Shown: piece after piece, positions 55,958 to 64,000 of the stretch
Layout of the letters: each line of letters starts with the position of its first letter
Numbering within the stretch: position 1 is the stretch's first letter
Origin: Pelagibacterium sp. 26DY04
GTDB taxonomy: Bacteria; Pseudomonadota; Alphaproteobacteria; Rhizobiales; Devosiaceae
Assembly: GCF_031202305.1 (NCBI RefSeq)
Contig: NZ_CP101731.1
Coordinates: 3,784,501 to 3,848,500 of the forward strand
Reading direction: 5' to 3'
Length of the DNA stretch: 64,000 nt
Made by a program: the position numbers and the translations under genes
Notes under the pieces: model-generated
Told to the model about the DNA's origin: nothing
What the model saw: only the letters and a program-made list of their open reading frames with translations
Database searches by the model: none

Positions 55958-58579
55958 ATGGCAAACGCTTTTGAGCGCTACAATCCGCGCGAACAAGAAC
56001 CCTTCTGGCAAAAGGTCTGGGCCGAAAACAAGAGCTTCGAAACCTCCAACGACGACCCGCGCCCGCCCTATTACGTGCTCGAGATGTTCCCCTACCCCTC
56101 TGGCCGCATCCATATGGGCCATGTGCGCAACTACACCATGGGCGACGTCGTCGCCCGTTTCCAGCGCGCCAAGGGCCGCAACGTCTTGCACCCCATGGGC
56201 TGGGACGCCTTCGGCATGCCGGCCGAAAACGCCGCCATGGCCAACAAGGTCCATCCGCGCGAATGGACCTATGACAACATCGCCTCCATGCGCAAGCAGT
56301 TGCAATCCATGGGCTTTTCCCTCGATTGGAGCCGCGAGTTCGCAACCTGCGACGAGGAATATTACCACCGCCAGCAGATGCTGTTCATCGACATGCTGGC
56401 CGCAGGGCTCGTCACCCGCAAGACCTCCAAGGTCAACTGGGACCCGGTCGACCAGACCGTGCTCGCCAACGAGCAGGTGATCGACGGGCGCGGCTGGCGC
56501 TCGGGCGCACCGGTCGAGCAGCGTGAACTGACGCAGTGGTTCTTCAAGATCTCCGATTTCGCCGAGGACCTGCTCGAAGCGATCGATGAGCTGGAGGATT
56601 GGCCCGACAAGGTGCGGCTGATGCAGCGCAACTGGATCGGGCGCTCCGAAGGCCTGCGCGTGCTCTTCGAGGTCGCCGCCGGCGAGGCGGCGCAAAAGAG
56701 CATCGAGGTGTTCACCACCCGCCCCGACACCCTCTTCGGCGCCTCTTTCATCGCGCTGTCCCCCGATCACCCGCTGGCCGCGTCCCTGGCCAAGTCCGAT
56801 CCTGACCTCACGGCCTTCATCGCCGAATGCCGCCGCATGGGCACTTCGGCCGAAGTGATCGAAACCGCCGAAAAGAAGGGCTATCTCACTCCGCTCACCG
56901 TGAAACATCCGGTGATCGGAGGCGCGACGCTGCCGGTCTATGTCGCCAATTTCGTCCTCATGGACTACGGCACCGGCGCCATTTTCGGCTGCCCGGCCCA
57001 CGACCAGCGCGACCTCGATTTCGCCCGCAAATACGACCTGCCGGTGATCCCGGTCGTCCTGCCGCCGGAAACCGAGGCTGGCGAGTTCGACATCGGCAGC
57101 GAGGCCTATACCGGTCCGGGCGTCGCCTTCAATTCCGGTTTCCTCGACGGCCTGGACGTCGAGGCGGCCAAGGCCGCCATCGCCGAGCACCTGGAAAAAC
57201 GCAAGGTCGACGGCAAGCCGCAGGGCGTGCGCCAGGTCAATTACCGCCTGCGCGATTGGGGCATTTCGCGCCAGCGCTACTGGGGGTGCCCGATCCCGGT
57301 GATCCATTGCGACACCTGCGGCATCGTTCCCGTGCCCAAGGAGCAATTGCCCGTGCGCCTGCCCGAGGATGTCGAGTTCGACACCCCCGGCAACCCGCTC
57401 GATCGCCACCCTACCTTCAAGCATGTCGATTGCCCGAGCTGCGGATCGAAAGCCCGGCGCGAAACCGACACCATGGACACCTTTGTCGATTCGTCCTGGT
57501 ATTTCGCCCGCTTCACCGCCCCACGCGCCGAGGAGCCGACCATCCCCGAGATGGCCGACAAATGGCTGCCGGTCGATCAGTATATCGGCGGCATCGAGCA
57601 CGCCATTCTGCACCTGCTCTATTCGCGCTTTTTCGCCCGCGCCATGAGCAAGACCGGCCATATGCAGGTCGCCGAACCCTTCAAGGGGCTGTTCACCCAG
57701 GGCATGGTGACCCACGAGACCTATAAGGACGCCGCCGGCCAATGGGTGCCGCCGTCCGAGGTGGTCATCGATACCGTAGAGGGCGAGCGCATTGCCCGCT
57801 CGGCGGCCGATGGCGCGCAGATCGTCATCGGTTCGGTCGAAAAGATGAGCAAATCCAAGCGCAATGTTGTCGATCCCGACGACATGATCGCCACCTATGG
57901 CGCCGACACGGCGCGCTGGTTCGTGCTTTCCGATTCCCCGCCCGAACGCGACGTGCAGTGGACCGAGGCCGGCATCGAGGGCGCCTGGCGCTTCGTCCAG
58001 CGCGTCCACAAGCTGGTCGGCGAAGCCGAGGCGCTTTTAAGGAGCGAGCCCGCGACCGTCGATGGCGACGATCCGCGCGTCATCGACATGCTCAAGATCG
58101 CCCACAAGGCCACGGCCCAGATCGAGGCCGATCTTGCCGGCCTGCGCTTCAATCGTGCCGTCGCCCAGATCTACGAGCTCGCCAACGCCATCCAGCGCTT
58201 CATGCCCCAGGTGAGCGAATCCCCGTCCTTGAGCAATATCGGCGCGCTGCGCGTCGCGATCGAGCGGCTGGTCCAGTTCATCGCCCCCATGATGCCGCAT
58301 CTGGCCGAAAGCTGCTGGAAGACCTTGGGCCATGACACCATGGTCTGCGACACCCCCTGGCCCGAGACCGATCCGGCATACCTGGTCGACGATACGGTGG
58401 TGATCGCCGTTCAGGTCAACGGCAAGCGTCGCGGCGAAATCGAAATGCCCAAGGATGCGCCCAGCGCCCAGGTCGAGGCTGCGGCCTTGGCTCTCGAAGC
58501 GGTTGCGCGCATACTCGACGGCAATCCGCCCCGGAAAGTCATCGTCGTGCCCAACAGGATCGTCAATGTCGTTTGCTAG
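55958..58579 (+). CDS. leuS: Leucine-tRNA ligase
   Basis: LeuRS (873 residues) charges tRNA-Leu. The class I signature is HMGH at residues 52-55 in [19 protein letters not shown], and KMSKS is in [13 protein letters not shown]. The editing domain (CP1) is present ([19 protein letters not shown]). I chose ATG 55958 ([10 protein letters not shown]) over an upstream in-frame codon, since the family starts there. Its TAG stop is the first base triplet of a repeat element that separates it from lptE. Confidence 0.97.
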   Translation: MANAFERYNPREQEPFWQKVWAENKSFETSNDDPRPPYYVLEMFPYPSGRIHMGHVRNYTMGDVVARFQRAKGRNVLHPMGWDAFGMPAENAAMANKVHPREWTYDNIASMRKQLQSMGFSLDWSREFATCDEEYYHRQQMLFIDMLAAGLVTRKTSKVNWDPVDQTVLANEQVIDGRGWRSGAPVEQRELTQWFFKISDFAEDLLEAIDELEDWPDKVRLMQRNWIGRSEGLRVLFEVAAGEAAQKSIEVFTTRPDTLFGASFIALSPDHPLAASLAKSDPDLTAFIAECRRMGTSAEVIETAEKKGYLTPLTVKHPVIGGATLPVYVANFVLMDYGTGAIFGCPAHDQRDLDFARKYDLPVIPVVLPPETEAGEFDIGSEAYTGPGVAFNSGFLDGLDVEAAKAAIAEHLEKRKVDGKPQGVRQVNYRLRDWGISRQRYWGCPIPVIHCDTCGIVPVPKEQLPVRLPEDVEFDTPGNPLDRHPTFKHVDCPSCGSKARRETDTMDTFVDSSWYFARFTAPRAEEPTIPEMADKWLPVDQYIGGIEHAILHLLYSRFFARAMSKTGHMQVAEPFKGLFTQGMVTHETYKDAAGQWVPPSEVVIDTVEGERIARSAADGAQIVIGSVEKMSKSKRNVVDPDDMIATYGADTARWFVLSDSPPERDVQWTEAGIEGAWRFVQRVHKLVGEAEALLRSEPATVDGDDPRVIDMLKIAHKATAQIEADLAGLRFNRAVAQIYELANAIQRFMPQVSESPSLSNIGALRVAIERLVQFIAPMMPHLAESCWKTLGHDTMVCDTPWPETDPAYLVDDTVVIAVQVNGKRRGEIEMPKDAPSAQVEAAALALEAVARILDGNPPRKVIVVPNRIVNVVC

Positions 58580-58676
58580 AGCGTGTCCAGCAAAAGTGGA
58601 AACGGTTTTGCGGTTCGGACACGCGACAAAACAAGGACTTAGAGCATTGAAGCGATTCGGAGAAAAGCGGAAATGC
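58577..58676 (+). repeat. Mosaic palindromic element, type A+B1, fused to lptE
   Basis: This 100-bp copy runs from TAGAGCGTGTCCAGCAAAAG to GGAAATGC and lacks only the final TCTA of other copies. The first TAG is the leuS stop. The B1 half contains the TTG start and first ten codons of lptE, so the gene's N-terminus is repeat-derived. Confidence 0.85.
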
Positions 58677-59156
58677 GTTTTTCGCGCCGCCGCCCTGGGC
58701 CTTGCCCTTTCGGCCTCCCTTGTCCTGAGCGGCTGCACGCTGACCCCTGTCTATGGCGATGCGGCCGCCGCCCGGTCCAGCCTGGCGCTGAGCTATGCCG
58801 AACCGGAAACCCGGCTCGAACAGGTCGTCTATCAGACGCTTTCGGCGCGCCTTGGTTCGGACGATCCCTCGGCCCCGCGGTTTTCCGCCACTGTTTCGGC
58901 CGGCGCCAGCCGGCTGGGCGTTTCCGAGCTATCGAGCCCGCTGACCGACTATCTGGTCACCGCAACGGTTACCTATACGGTGACCCAGAACGGCACGACG
59001 CTCGCCAGCGGCCGCCGCACCGGAACGGCCAGCTACCAGACCACCGGCCAATATCTTGCCGACGATACCGCCCGCGCCAATGCGCAGGAACAGGCGGCCC
59101 GCGCCGCCGCCGAAGCCGTACGGCTGGCGCTGATCGCGGCGCTCGCGCCGCAATGA
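58647..59156 (+). CDS. lptE: LPS-assembly lipoprotein LptE
   Basis: The 169-residue lipoprotein has a signal with lipobox LSGC (Cys30) and the LptE pattern LTPVYGDA, LSYAEPETRLEQVVYQTLSA, and SYQTTGQYLADDTARANAQ. It plugs LptD in the outer membrane and sits in the usual leuS-lptE-holA order. The start appears to be TTG at 58647, inside the repeat element; the ATG at 58673 is out of frame with the lipobox. It overlaps holA by 4 nt. Confidence 0.85.
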   Translation: MKRFGEKRKCVFRAAALGLALSASLVLSGCTLTPVYGDAAAARSSLALSYAEPETRLEQVVYQTLSARLGSDDPSAPRFSATVSAGASRLGVSELSSPLTDYLVTATVTYTVTQNGTTLASGRRTGTASYQTTGQYLADDTARANAQEQAARAAAEAVRLALIAALAPQ

Positions 59157-60175
59157 CGGCCCTCAAGGGCCGCGACATCGACAGATTCCTCGCCCAGCCC
59201 GATCTCAAATCGGGCCTGGTGCTTGTTTATGGGCCCGATACGGGCCTGGTGGGGGAGAATGCCGGGCGGCTGGTCCGCCATTTCGCCGGCGATCCCCCCG
59301 ATCCCGAGAGCCTTGCGCAACTGCATATGAGCGAGATCGATGCCGATCCGCAGCGGCTCGGAATTCTGGCGCGCAGCCCGTCGCTATTCGGCGGCGGGAC
59401 GACCATCCGCATCCGTGGCGCAAGCAACAAGCTTGCGGCAACGCTCTCCGAACTGCTCGAAGAGGGTGCCGAGGCGGTGTTTATCGTCGAAGGCGGCGAT
59501 CTCAAGCCCTCCGATGGCCTGCGCAAGCTCGCCGAAAGCCGCAGGGACGCCCGCGCCCTGCCCTGTTACGCCGATTCCGGCCAGACCATCGATGCGCTGA
59601 TCCGTGAAACATTTGTCTCAGCCAATATCAGCCTTGAGGCCGATCTTGTGCCCATGCTGCGCGAAATGCTGGGCAATGACCGGCAGATCACCCGCCGGGA
59701 GCTCGAAAAACTTGTTCTTTTCGCCGGCGAGGGCGGCAAGCTTTCACGCGAGGACGTGACGCGGCTCTGCGGCGACAACGCGGCCTTGGCCATCGATGCC
59801 GTGGTCGATGCCATCGCCACGGGCCATGCCCGGCGCTTTGACGAAGCCATGACGCGCGCCACCAGCGCCGGCACCGATCCGCAGCGCCTTTTGATTGTCG
59901 CCATGCAGCATTTTTCCCGGCTGCGCGCCATGCGCGCCGAAATGGACGCCGGGGCCGGGCTCGATCAGGTGATCAGTCGGGCAACCCCGCGCATCCACTT
60001 TTCTCGCAAGGCAAGCATCGAACAGCAGCTCCGCCTCTGGTCGGACGACGCCCTGGCCTCGGCCTGCAATCGGCTGGCTACAGCCATCGCCGATAGCCGC
60101 AAGACCGCCTCGCTCGCCGCGGCTTCAGGCCGCCAGGCGATGCTCGCCGTGTGCATGGCTGCGGCAAGACGATAA
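59153..60175 (+). CDS. holA: DNA polymerase III subunit delta
   Basis: The 340-residue clamp-loader subunit has LVLVYGPDTGLVGENAGRLV near the start, SPSLFGGGTTIRIRG, and REMLGNDRQITRRELEKLVL, typical of HolA. It opens the beta clamp. The start overlaps the lptE stop (ATGA). It is convergent with parB, with a 52-bp gap holding a parS-like site. Confidence 0.94.
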   Translation: MTALKGRDIDRFLAQPDLKSGLVLVYGPDTGLVGENAGRLVRHFAGDPPDPESLAQLHMSEIDADPQRLGILARSPSLFGGGTTIRIRGASNKLAATLSELLEEGAEAVFIVEGGDLKPSDGLRKLAESRRDARALPCYADSGQTIDALIRETFVSANISLEADLVPMLREMLGNDRQITRRELEKLVLFAGEGGKLSREDVTRLCGDNAALAIDAVVDAIATGHARRFDEAMTRATSAGTDPQRLLIVAMQHFSRLRAMRAEMDAGAGLDQVISRATPRIHFSRKASIEQQLRLWSDDALASACNRLATAIADSRKTASLAAASGRQAMLAVCMAAARR

Positions 60176-60197
60176 TATTTTCAACAGCTTGGCACGA

Positions 60198-60213
60198 TGT
60201 TTCACGTGCAACG
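60198..60213. promoter_or_regulatory. parS-like centromere site
   Basis: TGTTTCACGTGCAACG matches the conserved parS palindrome TGTTTCACGTGAAACA at 14 of 16 bases. It lies in the 52-bp gap between holA and parB. ParB could bind it, perhaps more weakly than the better site at 62578. Confidence 0.6.
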
Positions 60214-60227
60214 CCGCTCTTTTGGTC

Positions 60228-61112
60228 TCAATGCGAAAGCAGCCGCGTGCACACGCCATCGAGCTGTTCGAGCGTCTTGTAGCGGATCTCGAGCTTGCCG
60301 CCCCGATCGCGGTGTTCGAGCGTCACGGACAGCCCCAGCGCATCGGAAAGCTGCTTTTCCAGCGCCAATGTGTCGGCATCCTTCGAGGACGGGCGCTTTT
60401 CGCTTGAACCAGCGGGCGCACGACGCACCTCGCTGTCCTTTTGATGCAGGGCCTCGGCCTCGCGCACCGAAAGCCCGGCATCGACGATCCGCCGCGCCAG
60501 GGCCAGCGGATCTTCCGAGGTGATCAGGGTCCGGGCATGCCCGGCGGTCAACTCGCCCCGGCCGAGCATATCCTGCACTTCGTTGGGCAAGCGCAGCAGA
60601 CGCAGCGTGTTGGCCACATGCGAGCGCGACTTGCCGATCACCTGGGCGAGGTCGTTCTGGGTGTAGTCGAACTGTTCGATCAACTGCCCATACCCTTGCG
60701 CTTCTTCCAACGGGTTGAGGTCGGCGCGCTGCACGTTCTCGATAATGGCGAGTTCGAGCGCTTCCTTGTCGTCCACCTCGCGGATGATGACCGGCACTTC
60801 ATGCAGGCCGGCTTTCTGTGCCGCCCGCCAGCGGCGCTCGCCGGCGATGATTTCATAAACATCGGGGCCCTGCTCGCTGGGCCGGACCAGCAAAGGCTGC
60901 ATCACGCCCTTCTCGCGGATCGAATTGGTCAGATCCTCGAGTTGTTCGGGATCGAAATCCTTACGCGGGTTGGCGCGGTTGGCGATGATGAATTCGACGG
61001 GAAGCCGACGCGTGCCCGTTCCCGATTCCGCCTGACGCGGCGCATCGAGAGGCTGCATATCGCCGATAAGAGCGGCAAGGCCGCGGCCGAGACGAGTGGG
61101 TTTGTCGTTCAT
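60228..61112 (-). CDS. parB: Chromosome-partitioning protein ParB
   Basis: ParB (294 residues) is a CTPase-type DNA clamp that loads at parS and spreads. RLGRGLAALIGDMQ is the usual N-terminus, ARPSEQGP-like arm follows, GERRWRAAQKAGLHEVPVI is the CTP-binding GERRxR motif, and DLAQVIGKSRSHVANTLRLL the helix-turn-helix. I chose ATG 61112; an ATG at 61124 overlaps the parA stop (TGATG) and is also plausible. Cotranscribed with parA. Confidence 0.96.
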   Translation of the reverse strand: MNDKPTRLGRGLAALIGDMQPLDAPRQAESGTGTRRLPVEFIIANRANPRKDFDPEQLEDLTNSIREKGVMQPLLVRPSEQGPDVYEIIAGERRWRAAQKAGLHEVPVIIREVDDKEALELAIIENVQRADLNPLEEAQGYGQLIEQFDYTQNDLAQVIGKSRSHVANTLRLLRLPNEVQDMLGRGELTAGHARTLITSEDPLALARRIVDAGLSVREAEALHQKDSEVRRAPAGSSEKRPSSKDADTLALEKQLSDALGLSVTLEHRDRGGKLEIRYKTLEQLDGVCTRLLSH

Positions 61113-61123
61113 GGTCTTCTCCA

Positions 61124-61924
61124 TCACGCCGCCCGCAACTGGCGTTCGCGCTTGATCACTTCGGTGGCCAGGCGAAGATAGGCCTGGCTTCCGGCGCATT
61201 TGAGGTCATAGAGCAGTGCCGGCTTGCCATAGGAGGGCGCTTCGGAAAGCCGCACATTGCGCGGGATCACCGTATCGTAAACCAAAGTGCCCATATGCTC
61301 GCGCACATCATTGAGCACCTGTTCGGAAAGGTTGTTGCGCTTGTCGAACATGGTCATCACTACGCCCTGGATCGACAGGCGCGGATTGAGGGTCGAGCGG
61401 ATCTGCTCGATGGTCTGCAGCAATTGGCTCAGCCCTTCGAGCGCGAAGAACTCGCATTGCAGCGGCACCAGCACGGCATCGGCAGCGGTGAGCGCGTTGA
61501 TGGTCAAAAGATTGAGGGACGGCGGGCAATCGATCAGCACATAGGTGATCGGCTTGTTATCGATCAGCACCTCATGGGCATTGTCGAGGGCCGATTTCAA
61601 ACGGAAGGCGCGATCGCGCTCCGCGGCGATGGTCAATTCGACGCCCAGCAGATCCATGGTCGAAGGAACGATGGCGACATTGGGCACCGAGGTCAGCACC
61701 GCCGATTCCTTGACCGTCGCTTCGTTGAGCAGCAGGTCGAAGGACGAGCGCTCGCGTTGCTGGCGCCCGAGGCCGAGGCCGGTGGAGGCATTGCCCTGCG
61801 GATCGAGGTCGATAATCAGGACACGCTCGCCAATGGCCGCCAGGGCGGTGGCGAGATTGATGGCTGTCGTCGTCTTGCCGACGCCACCCTTCTGATTGGC
61901 GAGAGTAAGGATACGGGGATGCAT
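61124..61924 (-). CDS. parA: Chromosome-partitioning ATPase ParA
   Basis: ParA (266 residues) is a Walker-type ATPase that forms a gradient on the nucleoid to move ParB-parS complexes. The deviant Walker A KGGVGKTTT is at residues 12-20. VLIIDLDPQGNASTGLG and YVLIDCPPSLNLLTINAL supply A' and B motifs. It is 11 bp before parB. Confidence 0.96.
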   Translation of the reverse strand: MHPRILTLANQKGGVGKTTTAINLATALAAIGERVLIIDLDPQGNASTGLGLGRQQRERSSFDLLLNEATVKESAVLTSVPNVAIVPSTMDLLGVELTIAAERDRAFRLKSALDNAHEVLIDNKPITYVLIDCPPSLNLLTINALTAADAVLVPLQCEFFALEGLSQLLQTIEQIRSTLNPRLSIQGVVMTMFDKRNNLSEQVLNDVREHMGTLVYDTVIPRNVRLSEAPSYGKPALLYDLKCAGSQAYLRLATEVIKRERQLRAA

Positions 61925-61956
61925 CTGGCCTCCGAAACCTGTGCGGCTTCAAACAC

Positions 61957-62070
61957 TTAAAGCTGGAACCGTTACGGATGTGATCGAACCAAATCCCCGG
62001 GTTCCAACCCGCTGTTGTGTCGCGTTCCCGAACCACAAGAGTGGTGCCCCACTATTGCCGGAACGCACTA
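61957..62070 (-). repeat. Degenerate mosaic palindromic element
   Basis: The stretch has AGCTGGAACC...GGGTTCCA as a worn B arm, then CGCGTTCCCGAACCACAAGA as the reverse of module A (compare GCGTTCCCGAACCGCAAAAC at 53421). It ends CACTA, whose CTA is the stop of rsmG, as in intact copies. It fills the parA-rsmG gap. Confidence 0.45.
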
Positions 62071-62727
62071 TGGCTTTGGACGAAGATCACTGATTTCGAG
62101 AATGACGCCGTTTTCGTCCGTCGCGCTTTGATGCTTTAACACATCGTAAACCCAATCTGAATCCGCTGATTTGAGTTCTTCCCCAAATTCGCGCCCCTTG
62201 TGCAGCAGGGCGCGGCTGTCCTGGGACCACAAGCGATGAAGATAGGATAAGAGGAGCGGCATGGGGGCCAGCGCGCGGGAGGTAAAAAGATCAACATGGC
62301 CAATGGCTTGCGGATCGATGGCTTCGATGCGCGCCGTATGGACGGTTACGGGGAGATCGAACTCACGGACTGCGGCGCGCAGAAACGCACATTTTCGCGA
62401 ATTGGATTCGATGAGGTGCATCGAGAACTCGTGCCCTTTGAGCGCAATCGCCAGCGGAATGGCCGGAAATCCGCCGCCACTGCCGATATCGAGCACGTTC
62501 ATCCGTGTGGATAGTTCGCCGATCAGCGGTAAGAGCTGTAACGAATCAAGGATATGGCGCTGCCACAGATCGCCCGGTGTTTCACGTGAAACGAGATTCT
62601 GCACCTTCTGCCAGCGCTGAACAAGGTGCACATATGAGTCGAGATCGGATTTTGTGGCCATTATCGACCGGCCTAGATGCCGTTCATAAGCACCGATGTG
62701 CGATTCGGGCGAAATCTCCCCCCTCAC
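62068..62727 (-). CDS. rsmG: 16S rRNA (guanine-527-N7)-methyltransferase RsmG
   Basis: RsmG (219 residues if starting at GTG 62727) methylates G527 of 16S r[21 protein letters not shown] is the SAM-binding motif and [17 protein letters not shown] follows. The GTG overlaps the mnmG stop (GTGA) and restores the usual length; ATG 62661 would give 197 residues. A near-perfect parS site lies within the coding sequence. The TAG stop is at a degenerate repeat copy. Confidence 0.93.
   Translation of the reverse strand: MRGEISPESHIGAYERHLGRSIMATKSDLDSYVHLVQRWQKVQNLVSRETPGDLWQRHILDSLQLLPLIGELSTRMNVLDIGSGGGFPAIPLAIALKGHEFSMHLIESNSRKCAFLRAAVREFDLPVTVHTARIEAIDPQAIGHVDLFTSRALAPMPLLLSYLHRLWSQDSRALLHKGREFGEELKSADSDWVYDVLKHQSATDENGVILEISDLRPKP
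62578..62593. promoter_or_regulatory. parS centromere site inside rsmG
   Basis: TGTTTCACGTGAAACG matches the parS consensus TGTTTCACGTGAAACA at 15 of 16 bases. It lies in the rsmG coding region near the codons for NLVSRET. parS sites within or near gidB/rsmG and parAB are common in bacteria and mark the origin-proximal region. Confidence 0.85.
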
Positions 62728-64000
62728 GACGCCTTGCGCTCCATGCGCCCGCGCCGGATGACGGCAAGGATCAAGGTCAGGGCGGCGGGAGTGACGCCCT
62801 CGATGCGCTGCGCCTGAGCAATGGTCTGGGGCCGTGCCGCGATAAGCTTCTGCTTCATTTCGTTGGAGAGGCCGGGCAGAAGGGCATAGTCGAGCCAATC
62901 GGGAATGGTCCGCGACTCGTCGCGGCGGACCGCTTCCACATCGGCCTGCTGCCGCTCCAGATAGACGGCATATTGCGCATCGATAGCCAGTTGCTCGTAA
63001 GTATTTGATTCCATATCGGAAATCTCAGGCCAGATCGCTTCGATATCCGCTCGTTCGGTTGTCGGATAACTCATCAGTTCGAAGGCCGACCGGCGCACGC
63101 CGTCGGCATTGACATTGACCCCCGCCTTGCGCGCTTGAGTGGGCGTGGCCGACAGGGATTTGAGCAGGCTGCGGCCGGTTTCCAGCCGATTCATCCTCGC
63201 CGCGAAATGTTCGCGCCGCTGTTCTCCGACAAGGCCGATATCGATGCCGAGCTGGGTCAGGCGCTGATCGGCATTGTCGACGCGCAGTTGCAGCCGGAAT
63301 TCGGCGCGCGAGGTGAACATGCGATAGGGTTCGGTAACGCCTCGGGTGATGAGATCATCGATCATCACCCCGAGATAGGAATTGGTGCGCGACAGAACCA
63401 GCGGCTCGCGGCCGAGCGCGGCGAGCGCCGCGTTGGCGCCGGCCAGCAGGCCTTGAGCGGCGGCCTCTTCATAACCGGTGGTGCCATTGATCTGTCCGGC
63501 AAGATAAAGGCCAGGCAGAGCGCGCAGCATCAGGCTGGGCGAGAGCTCGCGCGGATCGACGTGATCATATTCGATTGCATAGCCGGGGCGCTTGATGACG
63601 ACGTTTTCCAGGCCGGGCATGGCCTTGAGGAAGGCGAGCTGAACGTCTGCCGGCAGGGAGGTCGAAAGCCCGTTGGGATAGATTGTGGGGTCATCGAGCC
63701 CTTCGGGCTCGAGAAACACCAAATGGCTGTCCTTGTCGGCAAAGCGGACGATCTTGTCTTCGATCGAGGGGCAATAGCGCGGGCCGCGCGATTGGATTTT
63801 CCCCGAATACATGGCCGAGCGCGAAAGATTTTCGGAAATGATCCGATGCGCGTCCGCCGTAGTGCGGGTTTCAAAGCACGAGATCTGCGGCGTGGTGATT
63901 CGGTCGGTCAGGGCCGAGAACGGCTCGGGCGGATGATCGCCCTGCTGTTCGGACAGCACCGAAAAATCAATCGAGGCCGCATCGAGCCGCGGCGGCGTTC
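62724..64000 (-). CDS. mnmG: tRNA uridine-5-carboxymethylaminomethyl modification enzyme MnmG (partial)
   Basis: The window end cuts this gene at its 5' side; 425 codons of the C-terminal part are present. MnmG with MnmE modifies U34 of tRNAs. GRDxxNxxLTxxGxDxG-type signatures include [20 protein letters not shown] and [20 protein letters not shown]. The ORF runs open from 63959 back to 64000, so the gene continues outside. It overlaps rsmG by 4 nt. Confidence 0.95.
   Translation of the reverse strand, partial: TPPRLDAASIDFSVLSEQQGDHPPEPFSALTDRITTPQISCFETRTTADAHRIISENLSRSAMYSGKIQSRGPRYCPSIEDKIVRFADKDSHLVFLEPEGLDDPTIYPNGLSTSLPADVQLAFLKAMPGLENVVIKRPGYAIEYDHVDPRELSPSLMLRALPGLYLAGQINGTTGYEEAAAQGLLAGANAALAALGREPLVLSRTNSYLGVMIDDLITRGVTEPYRMFTSRAEFRLQLRVDNADQRLTQLGIDIGLVGEQRREHFAARMNRLETGRSLLKSLSATPTQARKAGVNVNADGVRRSAFELMSYPTTERADIEAIWPEISDMESNTYEQLAIDAQYAVYLERQQADVEAVRRDESRTIPDWLDYALLPGLSNEMKQKLIAARPQTIAQAQRIEGVTPAALTLILAVIRRGRMERKAS

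Noticed and set aside
59601..59640. A partial parS-like half (CCGTGAAACA) inside holA.
   Set aside because: Only one half of the palindrome is present, so ParB binding is not supported.
58673..60175. A 500-aa frame starting at ATG 58673 and running into holA.
   Set aside because: The first 160 codons are lptE read in the wrong frame; holA starts at 59153 with an ATGA overlap.

Overview
The window is chromosomal DNA from an alphaproteobacterium, most likely of the Hyphomicrobiales and, by the feel of the proteins, near Devosia/Pelagibacterium. This is inference from protein families; no rRNA is present. Supporting signs are the high GC content, cycHIJ-free ccmABCDG, a DUF2794 gene, IalB-family exported proteins, a CenR/OtpR regulator followed by a cyclic-nucleotide-binding gene, CtrA-type boxes (TTAA-N7-TTAA), the ffh-rpsP-rimM-trmD-rplS order, and the mnmG-rsmG-parA-parB / holA cluster typical of the replication-origin side of the chromosome. 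Most of the content is core housekeeping. I see no prophage, insertion sequence, CRISPR array or integron.

Layout. 1-8.1 kb: ppa, leuC, a small zincin, a degenerate GGDEF membrane protein, a ClpP-like/membrane gene pair behind a perfect CtrA box, and an exported metallo-beta-lactamase-fold protein. 8.3-14.3 kb: clpS, typA, two VOC genes, a sigma factor and a PAS-PAS-GGDEF-EAL protein behind a CtrA box. 14.6-22.6 kb: argG, LysE exporter, rlmJ, a Pmp3-like peptide, GNAT, rlmN, two IalB-type secreted proteins, thpR and a Bax-inhibitor-like membrane protein. 22.7-27.4 kb: DUF2794, a candidate small RNA, and a five-gene minus-strand set (COG4315 protein, ECF sigma, anti-sigma, SelO, thioredoxin-like DUF1223) preceded by an ECF-like promoter. 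27.5-31.5 kb: ribosome/SRP operon. 31.7-36 kb: dapF-mtaB-(67 aa)-ftsY-ispZ. 36-38.8 kb: cytochrome c maturation. 39-46.9 kb: acnA, TauE exporter, cupin, tRNA-Gly, cnoX, Lon-N domain, Trm112-like and a UbiH-family monooxygenase. 47-53.4 kb: sigma54-type glnK-amtB, ftsK, lolA, xthA. 53.7-64 kb: cNMP-binding protein, cenR, yggS, leuS-lptE-holA, parAB with parS sites, and rsmG-mnmG, the last cut by the window end.

The most unusual material is between the genes. (i) A roughly 140-nt structured repeat occurs twice (903-1037 and 54266-54407); its outer stems differ in sequence yet both pair. (ii) A mosaic palindromic element of 100-128 bp occurs at least six times, with degenerate extra copies. It begins TAG and ends CTA, and those ends are the stop codons of eight flanking genes (nine with a degenerate copy); one copy also supplies the start codon and first residues of lptE. 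(iii) Other intergenic structures include a probable small RNA at about 23245-23406 and a row of long inverted repeats between amtB and ftsK. The best candidate protein system is the ECF/anti-sigma/SelO/DUF1223/COG4315 operon, which looks like a redox-stress AMPylation module.
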